A stretch of 64,000 nucleotides of DNA, taken from assembly GCF_008017825.1 (NCBI RefSeq), contig NZ_VRLS01000040.1, positions 1 to 64,000 on the forward strand, given 5' to 3'. This DNA is from Mesonia sp008017825. GTDB lineage: Bacteria; Bacteroidota; Bacteroidia; Flavobacteriales; Flavobacteriaceae. The notes beneath the pieces were generated by a model that worked only from the letters and a program-made list of their open reading frames with translations, had not been told where the DNA came from and ran no database searches. This document shows, piece by piece, positions 35,330-43,867 of this stretch. Every line of letters begins with the position of its first letter. The stretch's first letter is position 1. The position numbers and the translations under genes were made by a program.

Positions 35330-35884
35330 CTATTCTTTTTCTTTGGGTAATGCAGAAATTCTCCCATCATAACTAATGCTACTTCGTTGAGAACTGTAAA
35401 CGTTTATGGTTGTGCTTTGGTTATCAAAAATCGTTAGCGTAAAATCTAAAACCTCATTGGCATTTTTTGCTTCAAACTTTATGGTGGTTCTGTTTTTAGA
35501 TTCTTGATAAACCGATGAATAATTTTTCATTTCAGTATTTAATTGAATCCCTCCAGATTGTGAACTTCTATGGCTAATCATATGTCGGGTTCCGTAATAT
35601 GGTAAATGCACAAAAACACTATCGTTTTGAATACGTAAAAAATTAGGATTACTTATTAAATTAATACTACTAGCATTATTTCCTGCCCCAAATATTGAAG
35701 AATCCAATTGCTGGAGTCCGTTTGAAACTTGAGGATTAGCTCTATGAGATTCAATTTCAAAAGCTTTGTTTTCGATCCAAGTATGCAGTTCTTTCATTTG
35801 TTCTTTAGAAACCAAGATTGAATCTGAGCTTTTACAATTCATTAAAAACAGCGTCATACAGACTAAAAGGATAAAATTTTTCAT
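35330..35884 (-). CDS. DUF4251-family lipoprotein
   Basis: This 184-aa protein has a lipoprotein signal ending in LFLMNC (Cys about 17). The mature part, with LPYYGTRHMISH and a C-terminal TLTIFDNQSTTINV strand, fits DUF4251 of Bacteroidota. It should be attached to the envelope facing the periplasm. Function unknown; monocistronic. Confidence 0.7.
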   Translation of the reverse strand: MKNFILLVCMTLFLMNCKSSDSILVSKEQMKELHTWIENKAFEIESHRANPQVSNGLQQLDSSIFGAGNNASSINLISNPNFLRIQNDSVFVHLPYYGTRHMISHRSSQSGGIQLNTEMKNYSSVYQESKNRTTIKFEAKNANEVLDFTLTIFDNQSTTINVYSSQRSSISYDGRISALPKEKE

Positions 35885-36120
35885 TTTCTTTCTTTCAATT
35901 ATTTTAGATATACCACCTCAAAAACCATTCTTAAAATAACATCAGTAAAATAAATTTATTTCTAAAGATAACACTATCAAAGCTTAAGAACGATTTATCT
36001 CGGGTAAATGTGAAGGTCTTTTTAACATGATCTCCTATATAAGTTACTTAGTTTCCAGAATATGAATGATAAAATGCCTAAAATCTATGATACTGGCTTA
36101 AGTATGATGATGGGAAAACC

Positions 36121-36128
36121 TATTTTTG
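36121..36128 (+). promoter_or_regulatory. TAnnTTTG promoter box overlapping the leader of the MFS gene
   Basis: TATTTTTG is a perfect match that ends only 4 bp before the ATG at 36133. Transcription starting the usual few bases downstream would give a nearly leaderless mRNA. Confidence 0.5.
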
Positions 36129-36132
36129 CCAA

Positions 36133-37338
36133 ATGCAATTTACAAAAACCAAAATTTCCCAATTCGAATTTGTTGCGCTAATGGCAGCATTAATGTCGGT
36201 TACCGCTATTTCTATAGATGCATTATTACCTGCCTTAGATGTGATTGGTAAAGACATCAACACTCAACATGCGGCAGACAATCAGTTATTGATCACCATG
36301 ATATTTTTAGGTTTAGGGGTGGGTCCTCTCATATTTGGTCCATTATCTGATGCTTTAGGCAGAAAACCTTCGGTATATATTGGTTTGGTGCTTTTTACTA
36401 TTGCTAGCTTTATGTGTGTAAATGCGCAAAGTTTAGAGTTAATGATAGCCGGTAGAATCTTGCAAGGTATTGGTTTGGCAGCACCACGTACTATTGTCGT
36501 GGCTATCATTCGAGATTTATATGAGGGAGATTATATGGCGCGTATTATGTCTTTTGTAACCGTAGTTTTTCTTTTGGTGCCTATCATTGCTCCAGCTTCG
36601 GGACAGCTTATTTTAGATTACTATGAATGGGAAGTTATTTTTTATGTACAAATAGTAATAAGTGCAGTAATTGCTCTTTGGTTTGCTCTACGACAACGAG
36701 AAACCTTACTTCAGCCAAAGCGAATTCCGTTATCCGCTACCAGAATACTTGATGGTTTTAAAGAAACTTTAGGCTATAAAAAAACTTTGGGTTTCACTTT
36801 AATTTCGGGGTTTGTAGTGGGTTCATTTTTAGTTTATCTAAGCGCTTCTCAGCAAATCTTCCAAAATCAATATGGCTTAGAAGATGAGTTTCCTTATATA
36901 TTTGCAGGTCTCGCCATCACCATTGGTATTTCAATCTTTTTAAATGCAACCTTTGTGGTACGCTTTGGGATGGAAAAATTAGTGACCGCTTCCCTGCTCG
37001 GTTTTTTTGGTGTTTCCCTTATATACCTTCTGTTATTTTACGGAACTCCGCAGCCCAATATTTTTATCTTGTTAGGATTTATATCCCTTCAATTTTTCTT
37101 TATAGGTTTTCTTTTCGGAAATATTAGAGCTTTGGCTATGGAACCTGTGGGACATATTGCAGGAATCGCCGCCGCTATCACGGGACTTATCTCTACATTA
37201 ATGGCTGTACCTATTAGTACTTTTATAGGTAGGTTTGTGGTGAGTAGTACTCTACCTCTATTTATTGGTTTTTCTATTTGCGGAGCTTTATCGCTACTTA
37301 TTTTACTCTACTTAAAAAAGAATCATCATTTAAAATAA
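36133..37338 (+). CDS. MFS multidrug exporter (Bcr/CflA type)
   Basis: This 401-aa protein has 12 predicted membrane helices and the MFS motif A region GPLSDALGRKP between helices 2 and 3. The first helix is preceded by a short tail, and SIDALLPALDVIG is the usual helix 1 end of the Bcr/CflA family, which exports bicyclomycin, chloramphenicol and similar drugs by proton antiport. The start was kept because helix 1 follows at once. Monocistronic. Confidence 0.85.
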   Translation: MQFTKTKISQFEFVALMAALMSVTAISIDALLPALDVIGKDINTQHAADNQLLITMIFLGLGVGPLIFGPLSDALGRKPSVYIGLVLFTIASFMCVNAQSLELMIAGRILQGIGLAAPRTIVVAIIRDLYEGDYMARIMSFVTVVFLLVPIIAPASGQLILDYYEWEVIFYVQIVISAVIALWFALRQRETLLQPKRIPLSATRILDGFKETLGYKKTLGFTLISGFVVGSFLVYLSASQQIFQNQYGLEDEFPYIFAGLAITIGISIFLNATFVVRFGMEKLVTASLLGFFGVSLIYLLLFYGTPQPNIFILLGFISLQFFFIGFLFGNIRALAMEPVGHIAGIAAAITGLISTLMAVPISTFIGRFVVSSTLPLFIGFSICGALSLLILLYLKKNHHLK

Positions 37339-37405
37339 ATTTCTAAGACTCGATAAGTACTAAAGAGTTTTTATAAAGTTAGCTTACAGAAGTAGCTTAG
37401 AGGTT

Positions 37406-38065
37406 TTAGTCTTCCTTTTCTTTAACGATGATCATAGAAGCCTTAAAGCCAGTCGCTAAATTCCATATGTTTTTAGAAATAAGTCCGCCTAACTCGTCAT
37501 ATACTTTAAACTCTGCCGTATTTGGACCGGACATACCTTGATTAAGAGCCAGAATTTCGATTTTATTAAATCCTACTTCTAGATCTATATATACATTCGT
37601 GTAACTACCTAAAAGCGATATTTTTTCTACTTGTACTTTATCATTTACAATAATCTGAACCATATCACCATCTACCGCCATATGGTCTCTACAGACAATT
37701 TTCACAAACTTTCCGTTGTTTTTGAAGTCTCCAAAATATTGGTTTTTCTTAAACTCTTCAGGCGTCTTATCTCCTTCTTTTTTTGCTAAATACTTAGGAT
37801 CAAACTTTTTAGTAGGATCTAAAAACTCTTCTTGATCGGTGATATCTAAGCCTTCCTTATCGGAAGTAAGTCGGTCTTTCCTCCCCGAATAAAAAGAATT
37901 ATTCGGTTTGCTAAGTCCGGGTGTAGACCTTGTAAAGCCTCCGCTATTCATAGTATTTCCGCCAAGGCGTCCCCCAGTAGTACTTGTATTAGAATTATCT
38001 AATTGGGCGTGAGAAATTCCGCAAAAGGCTAAAATTCCCAAAAGGCTACATATATATTTTATCAT
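37406..38065 (-). CDS. Secreted protein of unknown function
   Basis: From the ATG at 38065 this is a 219-aa protein with a signal peptide (MIKYICSLLGILAFCGISHA). The upstream ORF extension to 38179 is dropped because the signal peptide would be internal. The mature N terminus is Asn/Ser/Gly-rich and looks disordered; the C-terminal 110 residues look beta-rich (VDGDMVQIIVNDKVQ), like an immunoglobulin-like fold. Divergent from the OmpA gene and probably periplasmic. Confidence 0.6.
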   Translation of the reverse strand: MIKYICSLLGILAFCGISHAQLDNSNTSTTGGRLGGNTMNSGGFTRSTPGLSKPNNSFYSGRKDRLTSDKEGLDITDQEEFLDPTKKFDPKYLAKKEGDKTPEEFKKNQYFGDFKNNGKFVKIVCRDHMAVDGDMVQIIVNDKVQVEKISLLGSYTNVYIDLEVGFNKIEILALNQGMSGPNTAEFKVYDELGGLISKNIWNLATGFKASMIIVKEKED

Positions 38066-38236
38066 TTCTTGCTTTTTTTTTATTCTGATAAAGGTATTGT
38101 AAGTATTTGTAATACAAGAATCAAACCAAAATATTAAGATTTTCTCAACTCTTTTTAACAAAACAATAGGAACACTCATAAAACAAAACCTATTTCATGT
38201 GGTTAATATTGTCGTAACCAAAAATAAAGAAAAACC

Positions 38237-39061
38237 ATGAAAAGATTATTGACATTAACCGTAATTTCTGCGTCTTTATTGACGTCTTGTGTTTCGAAAA
38301 AGAAATACACAGAGTTAGAGACCGAATTAGACGACACTAAGAGTGTATTGATGAAGACTCGTGTGGACAAAGAAGATTGCGAAGAAAAGTATGCGAAAAT
38401 TGAAGAACGCGTGTCTAATTATTACGCAAAAATCAACTCTCTACAAGATGAGAATGATGAAAAATTAGAAATGGTAGATAATATTGCTGCTATGTCTAAT
38501 AAGAACAAAGAAGCTATGCGCAAGACGCTAAAAAATGTAGATCCTAGTTTATTAGCAGGTGCAAAAACATTAGGAGATTCTATTGATCTTGCGGTATCGC
38601 ACAACTTAAAGAAATCTTTATCTGATGGAGATGAAGGGATTGAGATCGATGTCAACCAAACGGTGGTACAAATTACCGTATCTGACAAGCTATTATTTAA
38701 AAGTGGTAGCTATTGGGTAAGCCCTAAAGCTCACAAATTATTAGGTAGAATTGCTGAAGTAGTGAACTCTGAGCCTGCTATGGAAGTTATGGTAGAAGGA
38801 CATACCGATGCTCAAACACTTAAAAAAGAATCTTATATTGAAGATAACTGGGATTTAAGTGTACGAAGAGCTACCTCTATTGTTCGTTTATTACAAGATA
38901 AATTTGAAGTAGATGGTAAAAAATTGATCGCAGCTGGTAGAAGTAGTTTTGTTCCTCTTGCCGAAAATGATACTGCCGAAGGACGTGAAAGTAACCGTAG
39001 AACAAGAATTATAATTCTACCCAACTTAGACAAGTTTTTAGCTATGCTAGAAGAGTCTTAG
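38237..39061 (+). CDS. OmpA-family lipoprotein
   Basis: This 274-aa protein has a lipoprotein signal (LLTSC, Cys 18), a coiled-coil segment (about 25-100), and a C-terminal OmpA domain (about 140-270) with MVEGHTDAQT and SVRRATSIVRLL, which bind peptidoglycan. It probably tethers the outer membrane to the cell wall. It differs from Pal by its long coiled coil. A strong terminator follows. Confidence 0.85.
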   Translation: MKRLLTLTVISASLLTSCVSKKKYTELETELDDTKSVLMKTRVDKEDCEEKYAKIEERVSNYYAKINSLQDENDEKLEMVDNIAAMSNKNKEAMRKTLKNVDPSLLAGAKTLGDSIDLAVSHNLKKSLSDGDEGIEIDVNQTVVQITVSDKLLFKSGSYWVSPKAHKLLGRIAEVVNSEPAMEVMVEGHTDAQTLKKESYIEDNWDLSVRRATSIVRLLQDKFEVDGKKLIAAGRSSFVPLAENDTAEGRESNRRTRIIILPNLDKFLAMLEES

Positions 39062-39100
39062 AAACTTATAAAACTAACCAACTAAGTCTAACCAAAAAAA

Positions 39101-39131
39101 GGAGCTGAATTTTTCAGCTCCTTTTTTTTTT
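39101..39131 (+). terminator. Terminator of the OmpA gene
   Basis: GGAGCTGA (39101-39108) and TCAGCTCC (39114-39121) form an 8-bp stem followed by a T-run. Confidence 0.9.
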
Positions 39132-39146
39132 GAATGTTTTTCTATA

Positions 39147-39299
39147 TTAAAACCACTCAAAATAAATTCCAGAAATCACTACCGCTGTAATCAATAAAAT
39201 GAGAACCACGATGATAAATCCTGCTCCAAACTTAGTTTTTTTATTATCCTTTAGAATATAATCTTCTTGATTTTGACTTTTATTGGTCTCTGTACTCAT
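39147..39299 (-). CDS. Small single-pass membrane protein (50 aa)
   Basis: This 50-aa ORF is too short for most automatic ORF lists. A charged N-terminal tail (residues 1-24, Asn/Gln/Lys-rich) is followed by a single hydrophobic helix (about 25-46) and ends in YFEWF. It lies between the OmpA terminator and the FKBP promoter and has a clean ATG and stop. Function unknown; it may be a small subunit or stress peptide. Confidence 0.6.
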   Translation of the reverse strand: MSTETNKSQNQEDYILKDNKKTKFGAGFIIVVLILLITAVVISGIYFEWF

Positions 39300-39409
39300 A
39301 TAAATTATTTGTTTAGTTAGTTATGTACAATATAGAGAAAGATTTAAAAGCAGTTTCTACAATTTTTGTTAAGATTTCTTTAAAGACTAGGGATTAATGC
39401 TGTAATATC

Positions 39410-39439
39410 TTGGTATTCAATAGAATTCTCATAGCTTTG
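39410..39439 (+). promoter_or_regulatory. Promoter of the FKBP gene
   Basis: TTG (39410-39412) and TAGCTTTG (39432-39439) are separated by 19 bp, a good Bacteroidota promoter. It lies upstream of both possible FKBP starts (39456 and 39510). Confidence 0.6.
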
Positions 39440-39509
39440 CAAGCTTTAAGAGAAGATGAGTCTAAAAACTTCATTTTCAATAATCTATAAATTAGTAAAA
39501 AACAAATTT

Positions 39510-39938
39510 ATGAGTCAAGTTAAAACGAACGACACGGTAAAAGTACATTACACAGGAAAGTTACAAGACGGTCAGGTATTTGATAGTTCTTTAGAAAGAG
39601 AGCCTATCGAATTTACTATCGGACAGGGACAAATTATACCTGGGTTTGAAAATGGACTTATCGATATGCAAGTGAACGAAAAAAAGACCATTGAAATTCC
39701 ACATACAGAAGCTTACGGAGAAGTACAAAAAGAGCTTTTTCAAGAAGTACCTAAAAGCCAACTTCCTCAAGAAATTGAGCCACAAGTAGGTATGGGACTT
39801 GTTTCTAAAAATCCTGACGGAAGCGAAAGACAACTAAGAGTTGCTGAAGTTAAAGAAGAGTCTATTATCATTGATGCTAATCACCCATTAGCAGGAAAAG
39901 ATCTTACTTTTGAATTAGAAGTTATGGAGATCAAGTAA
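39510..39938 (+). CDS. FKBP-type peptidyl-prolyl isomerase (SlyD-like)
   Basis: From the ATG at 39510 this is a 142-aa protein with the SlyD/FKBP fold: VKVHYTGKL and FDSS near the start, the flap-domain region (about 65-120), and FELEVMEI at the end. It speeds proline isomerisation and acts as a chaperone. A longer start at 39456 adds 18 hydrophobic/basic residues that do not fit the family. There is no His-rich tail as in E. coli SlyD. Monocistronic with a terminator. Confidence 0.85.
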   Translation: MSQVKTNDTVKVHYTGKLQDGQVFDSSLEREPIEFTIGQGQIIPGFENGLIDMQVNEKKTIEIPHTEAYGEVQKELFQEVPKSQLPQEIEPQVGMGLVSKNPDGSERQLRVAEVKEESIIIDANHPLAGKDLTFELEVMEIK

Positions 39939-39960
39939 TTTCTTACTAAGTATTACGACT

Positions 39961-39996
39961 AAAACGCAGGTTATTGTTTTTAATAGCCTGCGTTTT
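39961..39996 (+). terminator. Terminator of the FKBP gene
   Basis: AAAACGCAGGTTATT (39961-39975) and AATAGCCTGCGTTTT (39982-39996) form a near-perfect stem with a T-rich loop and a T-rich tail. Confidence 0.85.
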
Positions 39997-40099
39997 ATAT
40001 TATAACATAAAATGTATTTATATTGAAAATAATTTGTTTTATTGATTTTTTTATCGTATAATAAAACTTATTAGAAATCACAAACATAAGTAGAGATAT

Positions 40100-40966
40100 A
40101 TGAGGCAACTTAAAATTACCAAACAGGTTACTAATCGTGAATCAAAATCGTTAGATAAATACCTACAAGACATCAGTAAAGTAGATTTAATTACTGCTGA
40201 AGAGGAGGTAGAATTAGCACAACGTATTAGAGAAGGTGACCAACGCGCATTAGAAAAACTAACTAATGCCAATTTAAGGTTTGTTGTTTCGGTAGCAAAA
40301 CAATATCAAAATCAAGGTTTAAAACTTCCCGATTTAATTAATGAAGGGAATGTAGGTTTAGTAAAAGCTGCAAAACGTTTTGATGAAACCAGAGGTTTTA
40401 AATTTATTTCTTACGCCGTTTGGTGGATTAGACAATCTATTTTACAAGCCTTAGCAGAACAGTCTCGTGTAGTTCGCTTACCGCTGAATAAAATTGGAGT
40501 GATCAATAAAATCAATAAAACTTTTTCTCACCTAGAACAAAGTTTACAGCGCCCTCCTTCGGCTGAAGAAATTGCAAAAGAGTTAGATATGCCTACGGGA
40601 CAAGTGAAAACAGCATTGAAAAATTCTGGAAGACACTTATCTATGGATGCACCATTTAAAGAAGGAGAAAATGACTCTAATTTATATGATGTTTTAAGTT
40701 CGGGAGAATCCCCTACTCCAGATGATAACTTAATGCAAGATTCTTTAAGCATTGAGATCAATAGAGCTTTAGATACACTTTCTACAAGAGAAGCCGATGT
40801 TATTCGCCTTAATTACGGAATAGGAAATCAACCTGCGATGACCTTACAGGAGATTGGTGATACTTTCGACTTAAGTAGAGAACGTGTAAGACAAATTAGA
40901 GAAAAAGGAATTAGAAGATTAAAGCATCAATCTAAAAATAAAATTCTTAAAAAATACTTAGGTTAA
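40100..40966 (+). CDS. rpoD: Primary sigma factor RpoD/SigA
   Basis: This 288-aa protein has sigma regions 1.2 to 4.2 but no region 1.1 and no long non-conserved insert, as in other Bacteroidota. Region 2 includes ANLRFVVSVAKQYQNQG and the -10-binding YAVWWIRQSI; region 4 has TLQEIGDTFDLSRERVRQI. It directs most transcription, which fits the TAnnTTTG promoters in this window. Followed by a terminator. Confidence 0.95.
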   Translation: MRQLKITKQVTNRESKSLDKYLQDISKVDLITAEEEVELAQRIREGDQRALEKLTNANLRFVVSVAKQYQNQGLKLPDLINEGNVGLVKAAKRFDETRGFKFISYAVWWIRQSILQALAEQSRVVRLPLNKIGVINKINKTFSHLEQSLQRPPSAEEIAKELDMPTGQVKTALKNSGRHLSMDAPFKEGENDSNLYDVLSSGESPTPDDNLMQDSLSIEINRALDTLSTREADVIRLNYGIGNQPAMTLQEIGDTFDLSRERVRQIREKGIRRLKHQSKNKILKKYLG

Positions 40967-40989
40967 ATACCACCTACTTATTATGGAAT

Positions 40990-41022
40990 AAGGCTGCTTA
41001 GAATTATCTAGCAGCCTTTTTT
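40990..41022 (+). terminator. Terminator of rpoD
   Basis: GGCTGCT (40992-40998) pairs with AGCAGCC (41010-41016), with flanking AA/TT pairs and a T-run. Confidence 0.85.
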
Positions 41023-41128
41023 AATTTATAATTTTAGATTCTAAAGCAATAGCATCTCATAAATATTTAAAATTTCTTAGATTAAAACTTAATCTTATAG
41101 TTATTAGTGTAACGCTATTGGCTTTAGT

Positions 41129-42079
41129 TTACATTTTACTAACTTCATCTAATTTTCCCATTTCCTCAGAAGAAAGTTTCATCTCTATTGCCTCTGTAAA
41201 ATTTGCTAGATGTTTAGATTTTGTAGCACTTGCGATGGGAGCAGTTACAATATCTTTTTGCATTAACCAACGCAAAGCCACTGCAGCATTATCTACTTGG
41301 TGTTCTTCAGAAATTTGATCTAATACATTTAAAATTTCTAATCCTCTCCTATTTAGATAGTCTTTTACGAAACCCTTTCGAGAAGAATCTTCCATATCTT
41401 TCTCACTTCGGTATTTACCCGTTAAAAAGCCGCTTGCTAAAGAAAAGTAAGGCGTAACTCCCAACTCATAAGTTTTACAAAGAGGAGCTAAATCTTCCTC
41501 AAATTGCTTTCGTGACATTAAATTATATTCGGGTTGAAAAACTTGATATTTGGGCAGATTTTTTTCCGCGGAAGCGTCTAAAGATTCTTTTAGACGATTC
41601 GCCGATAAGTTAGACGCACCAATCACTCTCACTTTTCCCTCTTTTATAAGCTGCTGATAAGCTTCTAACGTTTCCTCTACTGGTGTTTTATCATCATCCC
41701 AATGGGTAAAATACAAATCTATATAGTCGGTTTGCAATCTTTTTAAAGAATCTTCTACCTTATCTAAAATGTAATTTTTAGAAATATTGCGAGATCCTTT
41801 CCCCATATCGGCGCCTACCTTAGTGGCCAGAGTTATTTTATCTCTATTTTTTCTTTCTTTTAACCACTTTCCTATGATGCGCTCAGACTCTCCGCCTTCA
41901 TTACCGTCTACCCAACGAGAATATACATCGGCCGTGTCGATCATCGTAATTCCGAGATCTAACATTTCGTCTAAAATTCTAAACGATTCCTTTTCATCGA
42001 GTGTCCACCCAAAGACATTCCCCCCAAAAATAATGGGGGAAGCTTTTAGGTGAGACGTTCCTAATTGTAATGATTCCAT
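41129..42079 (-). CDS. Aldo/keto reductase
   Basis: This 316-aa protein is a TIM-barrel aldo/keto reductase. IDTADVYSRW holds the Asp and Tyr of the tetrad, LATKVGADM the Lys and FTHWDDD the His; the C-terminal half binds NADPH (near SATKSKHL). Substrate not predicted. It lies 3 bp after an SDR gene, so the two form an oxidoreductase operon. Confidence 0.85.
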   Translation of the reverse strand: MESLQLGTSHLKASPIIFGGNVFGWTLDEKESFRILDEMLDLGITMIDTADVYSRWVDGNEGGESERIIGKWLKERKNRDKITLATKVGADMGKGSRNISKNYILDKVEDSLKRLQTDYIDLYFTHWDDDKTPVEETLEAYQQLIKEGKVRVIGASNLSANRLKESLDASAEKNLPKYQVFQPEYNLMSRKQFEEDLAPLCKTYELGVTPYFSLASGFLTGKYRSEKDMEDSSRKGFVKDYLNRRGLEILNVLDQISEEHQVDNAAVALRWLMQKDIVTAPIASATKSKHLANFTEAIEMKLSSEEMGKLDEVSKM

Positions 42080-42082
42080 AGT

Positions 42083-42811
42083 TTATTTTTGTGGAGGTCT
42101 TGAAGGTCTAATTTCTACTTTACTAGGTAAACTCCTCTTATTCATTTTAAACAAGTCCACTACCAATTCTCCAATGTCTTCTTTTTGTATCTTCCAAGCT
42201 TCATCACTTTCTTCTTGATGTGGATCGTGCCCATTAAAATGAGTAGAAACAGATCCTGGCATTATCGTAGAGACACTTACCCCGTCGTTTCTTAAATCGA
42301 GCATCATAGCTTGCGTAAAACCAGTAACTCCAAATTTACTCGCATTATAAGCAGCTCCGCCAGCAAAGAAATTAGTTCCTGCCAAACTAGAAATGCTAAT
42401 AAAATATCCTTGGGTATCTTTCAAAGCTTCAACACTCGCTTTCGCGGAATAAAATACTCCCGTTAAATTGGTATCAATAGTTTCTCTCCAATCGTGATCT
42501 GTTAAACTGGTAATGCTACCAAAATGTCCGATTCCCGCATTGGCAATTACATAATCTAACTGACCGAATTTTTCGATCGTATGGCGTACTGCTTCTTCTT
42601 GATCTACTAGATTTCTAACATCGGCTTTAATACCCAAAGCCTTTGCGTTGTTATTTTTTTCTAATTCTGCAGCAGCGCTTTCTGCATTGGTTAATGATCT
42701 ACTTGTTATGGCTACATTAACTCCAGCTTTCATTAATGCTTCGGCTACACCGTAACCAATTCCTTTACTTCCACCCGTGATGAGTGCTGTTTTATTGTTT
42801 AAGTTTTGCAT
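42083..42811 (-). CDS. SDR-family oxidoreductase (FabG-like)
   Basis: This 242-aa protein is a classical SDR with TGGSKGIG (near 12-19), NAGIG, a Ser in ISISSLAG, and YNASK at the active site. It reduces or oxidises a small carbonyl or alcohol with NAD(P)H. First gene of the operon with the aldo/keto reductase. Confidence 0.85.
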   Translation of the reverse strand: MQNLNNKTALITGGSKGIGYGVAEALMKAGVNVAITSRSLTNAESAAAELEKNNNAKALGIKADVRNLVDQEEAVRHTIEKFGQLDYVIANAGIGHFGSITSLTDHDWRETIDTNLTGVFYSAKASVEALKDTQGYFISISSLAGTNFFAGGAAYNASKFGVTGFTQAMMLDLRNDGVSVSTIMPGSVSTHFNGHDPHQEESDEAWKIQKEDIGELVVDLFKMNKRSLPSKVEIRPSRPPQK

Positions 42812-42989
42812 GATTGTGTTTTTTGAAAAATAAAGATAAACAGAAGTAAGTATAATTGTAAGGGATTGGAAAGCTTTTACATCACTTTAACGCATAAAAT
42901 AACTTCTTGTTAATCTTACTATAAATAACTTCGTTTTTATTTAGGATGACTCTATATTTATTTCAAATTAAAGATAATCAACTTAGTAT

Positions 42990-43760
42990 ATGGACAAAAA
43001 ATACAAAACTATCGCTAAATTAGGAATGTTTTCTAAAGGTCTAATTTACTTTTTAAGCGGCATTCTTACTTTAATGACTGCTCTTAATTTGGGAGGTTCA
43101 ACCTCTGGAAAAAGTCAAGTATTTGATTTTATAAAAAAACAGCCTTTTGGTATGGCTTTATTGGTAGTGATCGCTGCCGGACTGGTATGTTATGCTATTT
43201 GGAGGTTTGTACAAAGTATTAAAAACCCTGAACATATTGAAGATGATTGGAAAGGGAAAATCAAACGAGTGGCGTATTTCCTTAGTGGAATTATCTATTT
43301 AGTTTTTTCATTTTTAGCTGTTAGGCATTTATGGAGTTCATCCTCAGGAGATGGAGGAAAAAGTGTATTAAGCAGTTTAAGTCCTACTCTCTTCACCATT
43401 CTTTTTATACTCATTGGTGTAGCCTTAATCATTAAAGCGGGGTACCATATTAAACAAGCCTATCAAAAAGAATTTATGAAGCGTTTTAGTATTAGCGATA
43501 GAAAGTGGCATAAAGCAGCTAAAAATGCGGGGTATTTTGGGTTTTATGCGCGCGGATTTGTAATTTTAATTATTGCTTATTTCTTTTTACGAGCCGGTTT
43601 ATATTCTAAAAAAAATGAGGTTAAAGGTACTAAAGAAGCTTTTTCATTCTTGCAGGAATCTGATTACGGTACTATTTTAATGGCCACCGCTGCAGCAGGT
43701 TTAGCAGCTTATGGTTTGTTTATTATTCTTTTATCTAGATATAGAAGATTCGATGCTTAA
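42990..43760 (+). CDS. DUF1206-family membrane protein
   Basis: This 256-aa protein has six predicted membrane helices in three repeated pairs. The pattern KxGMFSKGLIYFLSG, RVAYFLSGIIYLVFS and NAGYFGFYARGFVILI is the DUF1206 triplication. Function unknown. A near-consensus promoter TATATTTA lies at 42953-42960. The transglycosylase follows after 107 bp on the same strand. Confidence 0.85.
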   Translation: MDKKYKTIAKLGMFSKGLIYFLSGILTLMTALNLGGSTSGKSQVFDFIKKQPFGMALLVVIAAGLVCYAIWRFVQSIKNPEHIEDDWKGKIKRVAYFLSGIIYLVFSFLAVRHLWSSSSGDGGKSVLSSLSPTLFTILFILIGVALIIKAGYHIKQAYQKEFMKRFSISDRKWHKAAKNAGYFGFYARGFVILIIAYFFLRAGLYSKKNEVKGTKEAFSFLQESDYGTILMATAAAGLAAYGLFIILLSRYRRFDA

Positions 43761-43867
43761 GTATTGGTTTACCATCCTTATACAAAGTAAAACGTTATAA
43801 AAATTTTAAAATCAGTATTCTTCGAAGAACTTATTCGTTAATTTGTGCTCCTTATTGAAACCAAGTT

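Noticed and set aside
39456..39509. 18-residue N-terminal extension of the FKBP gene
   Set aside because: SlyD-type proteins start at the MSQVKTND position; the extension does not fit the family.
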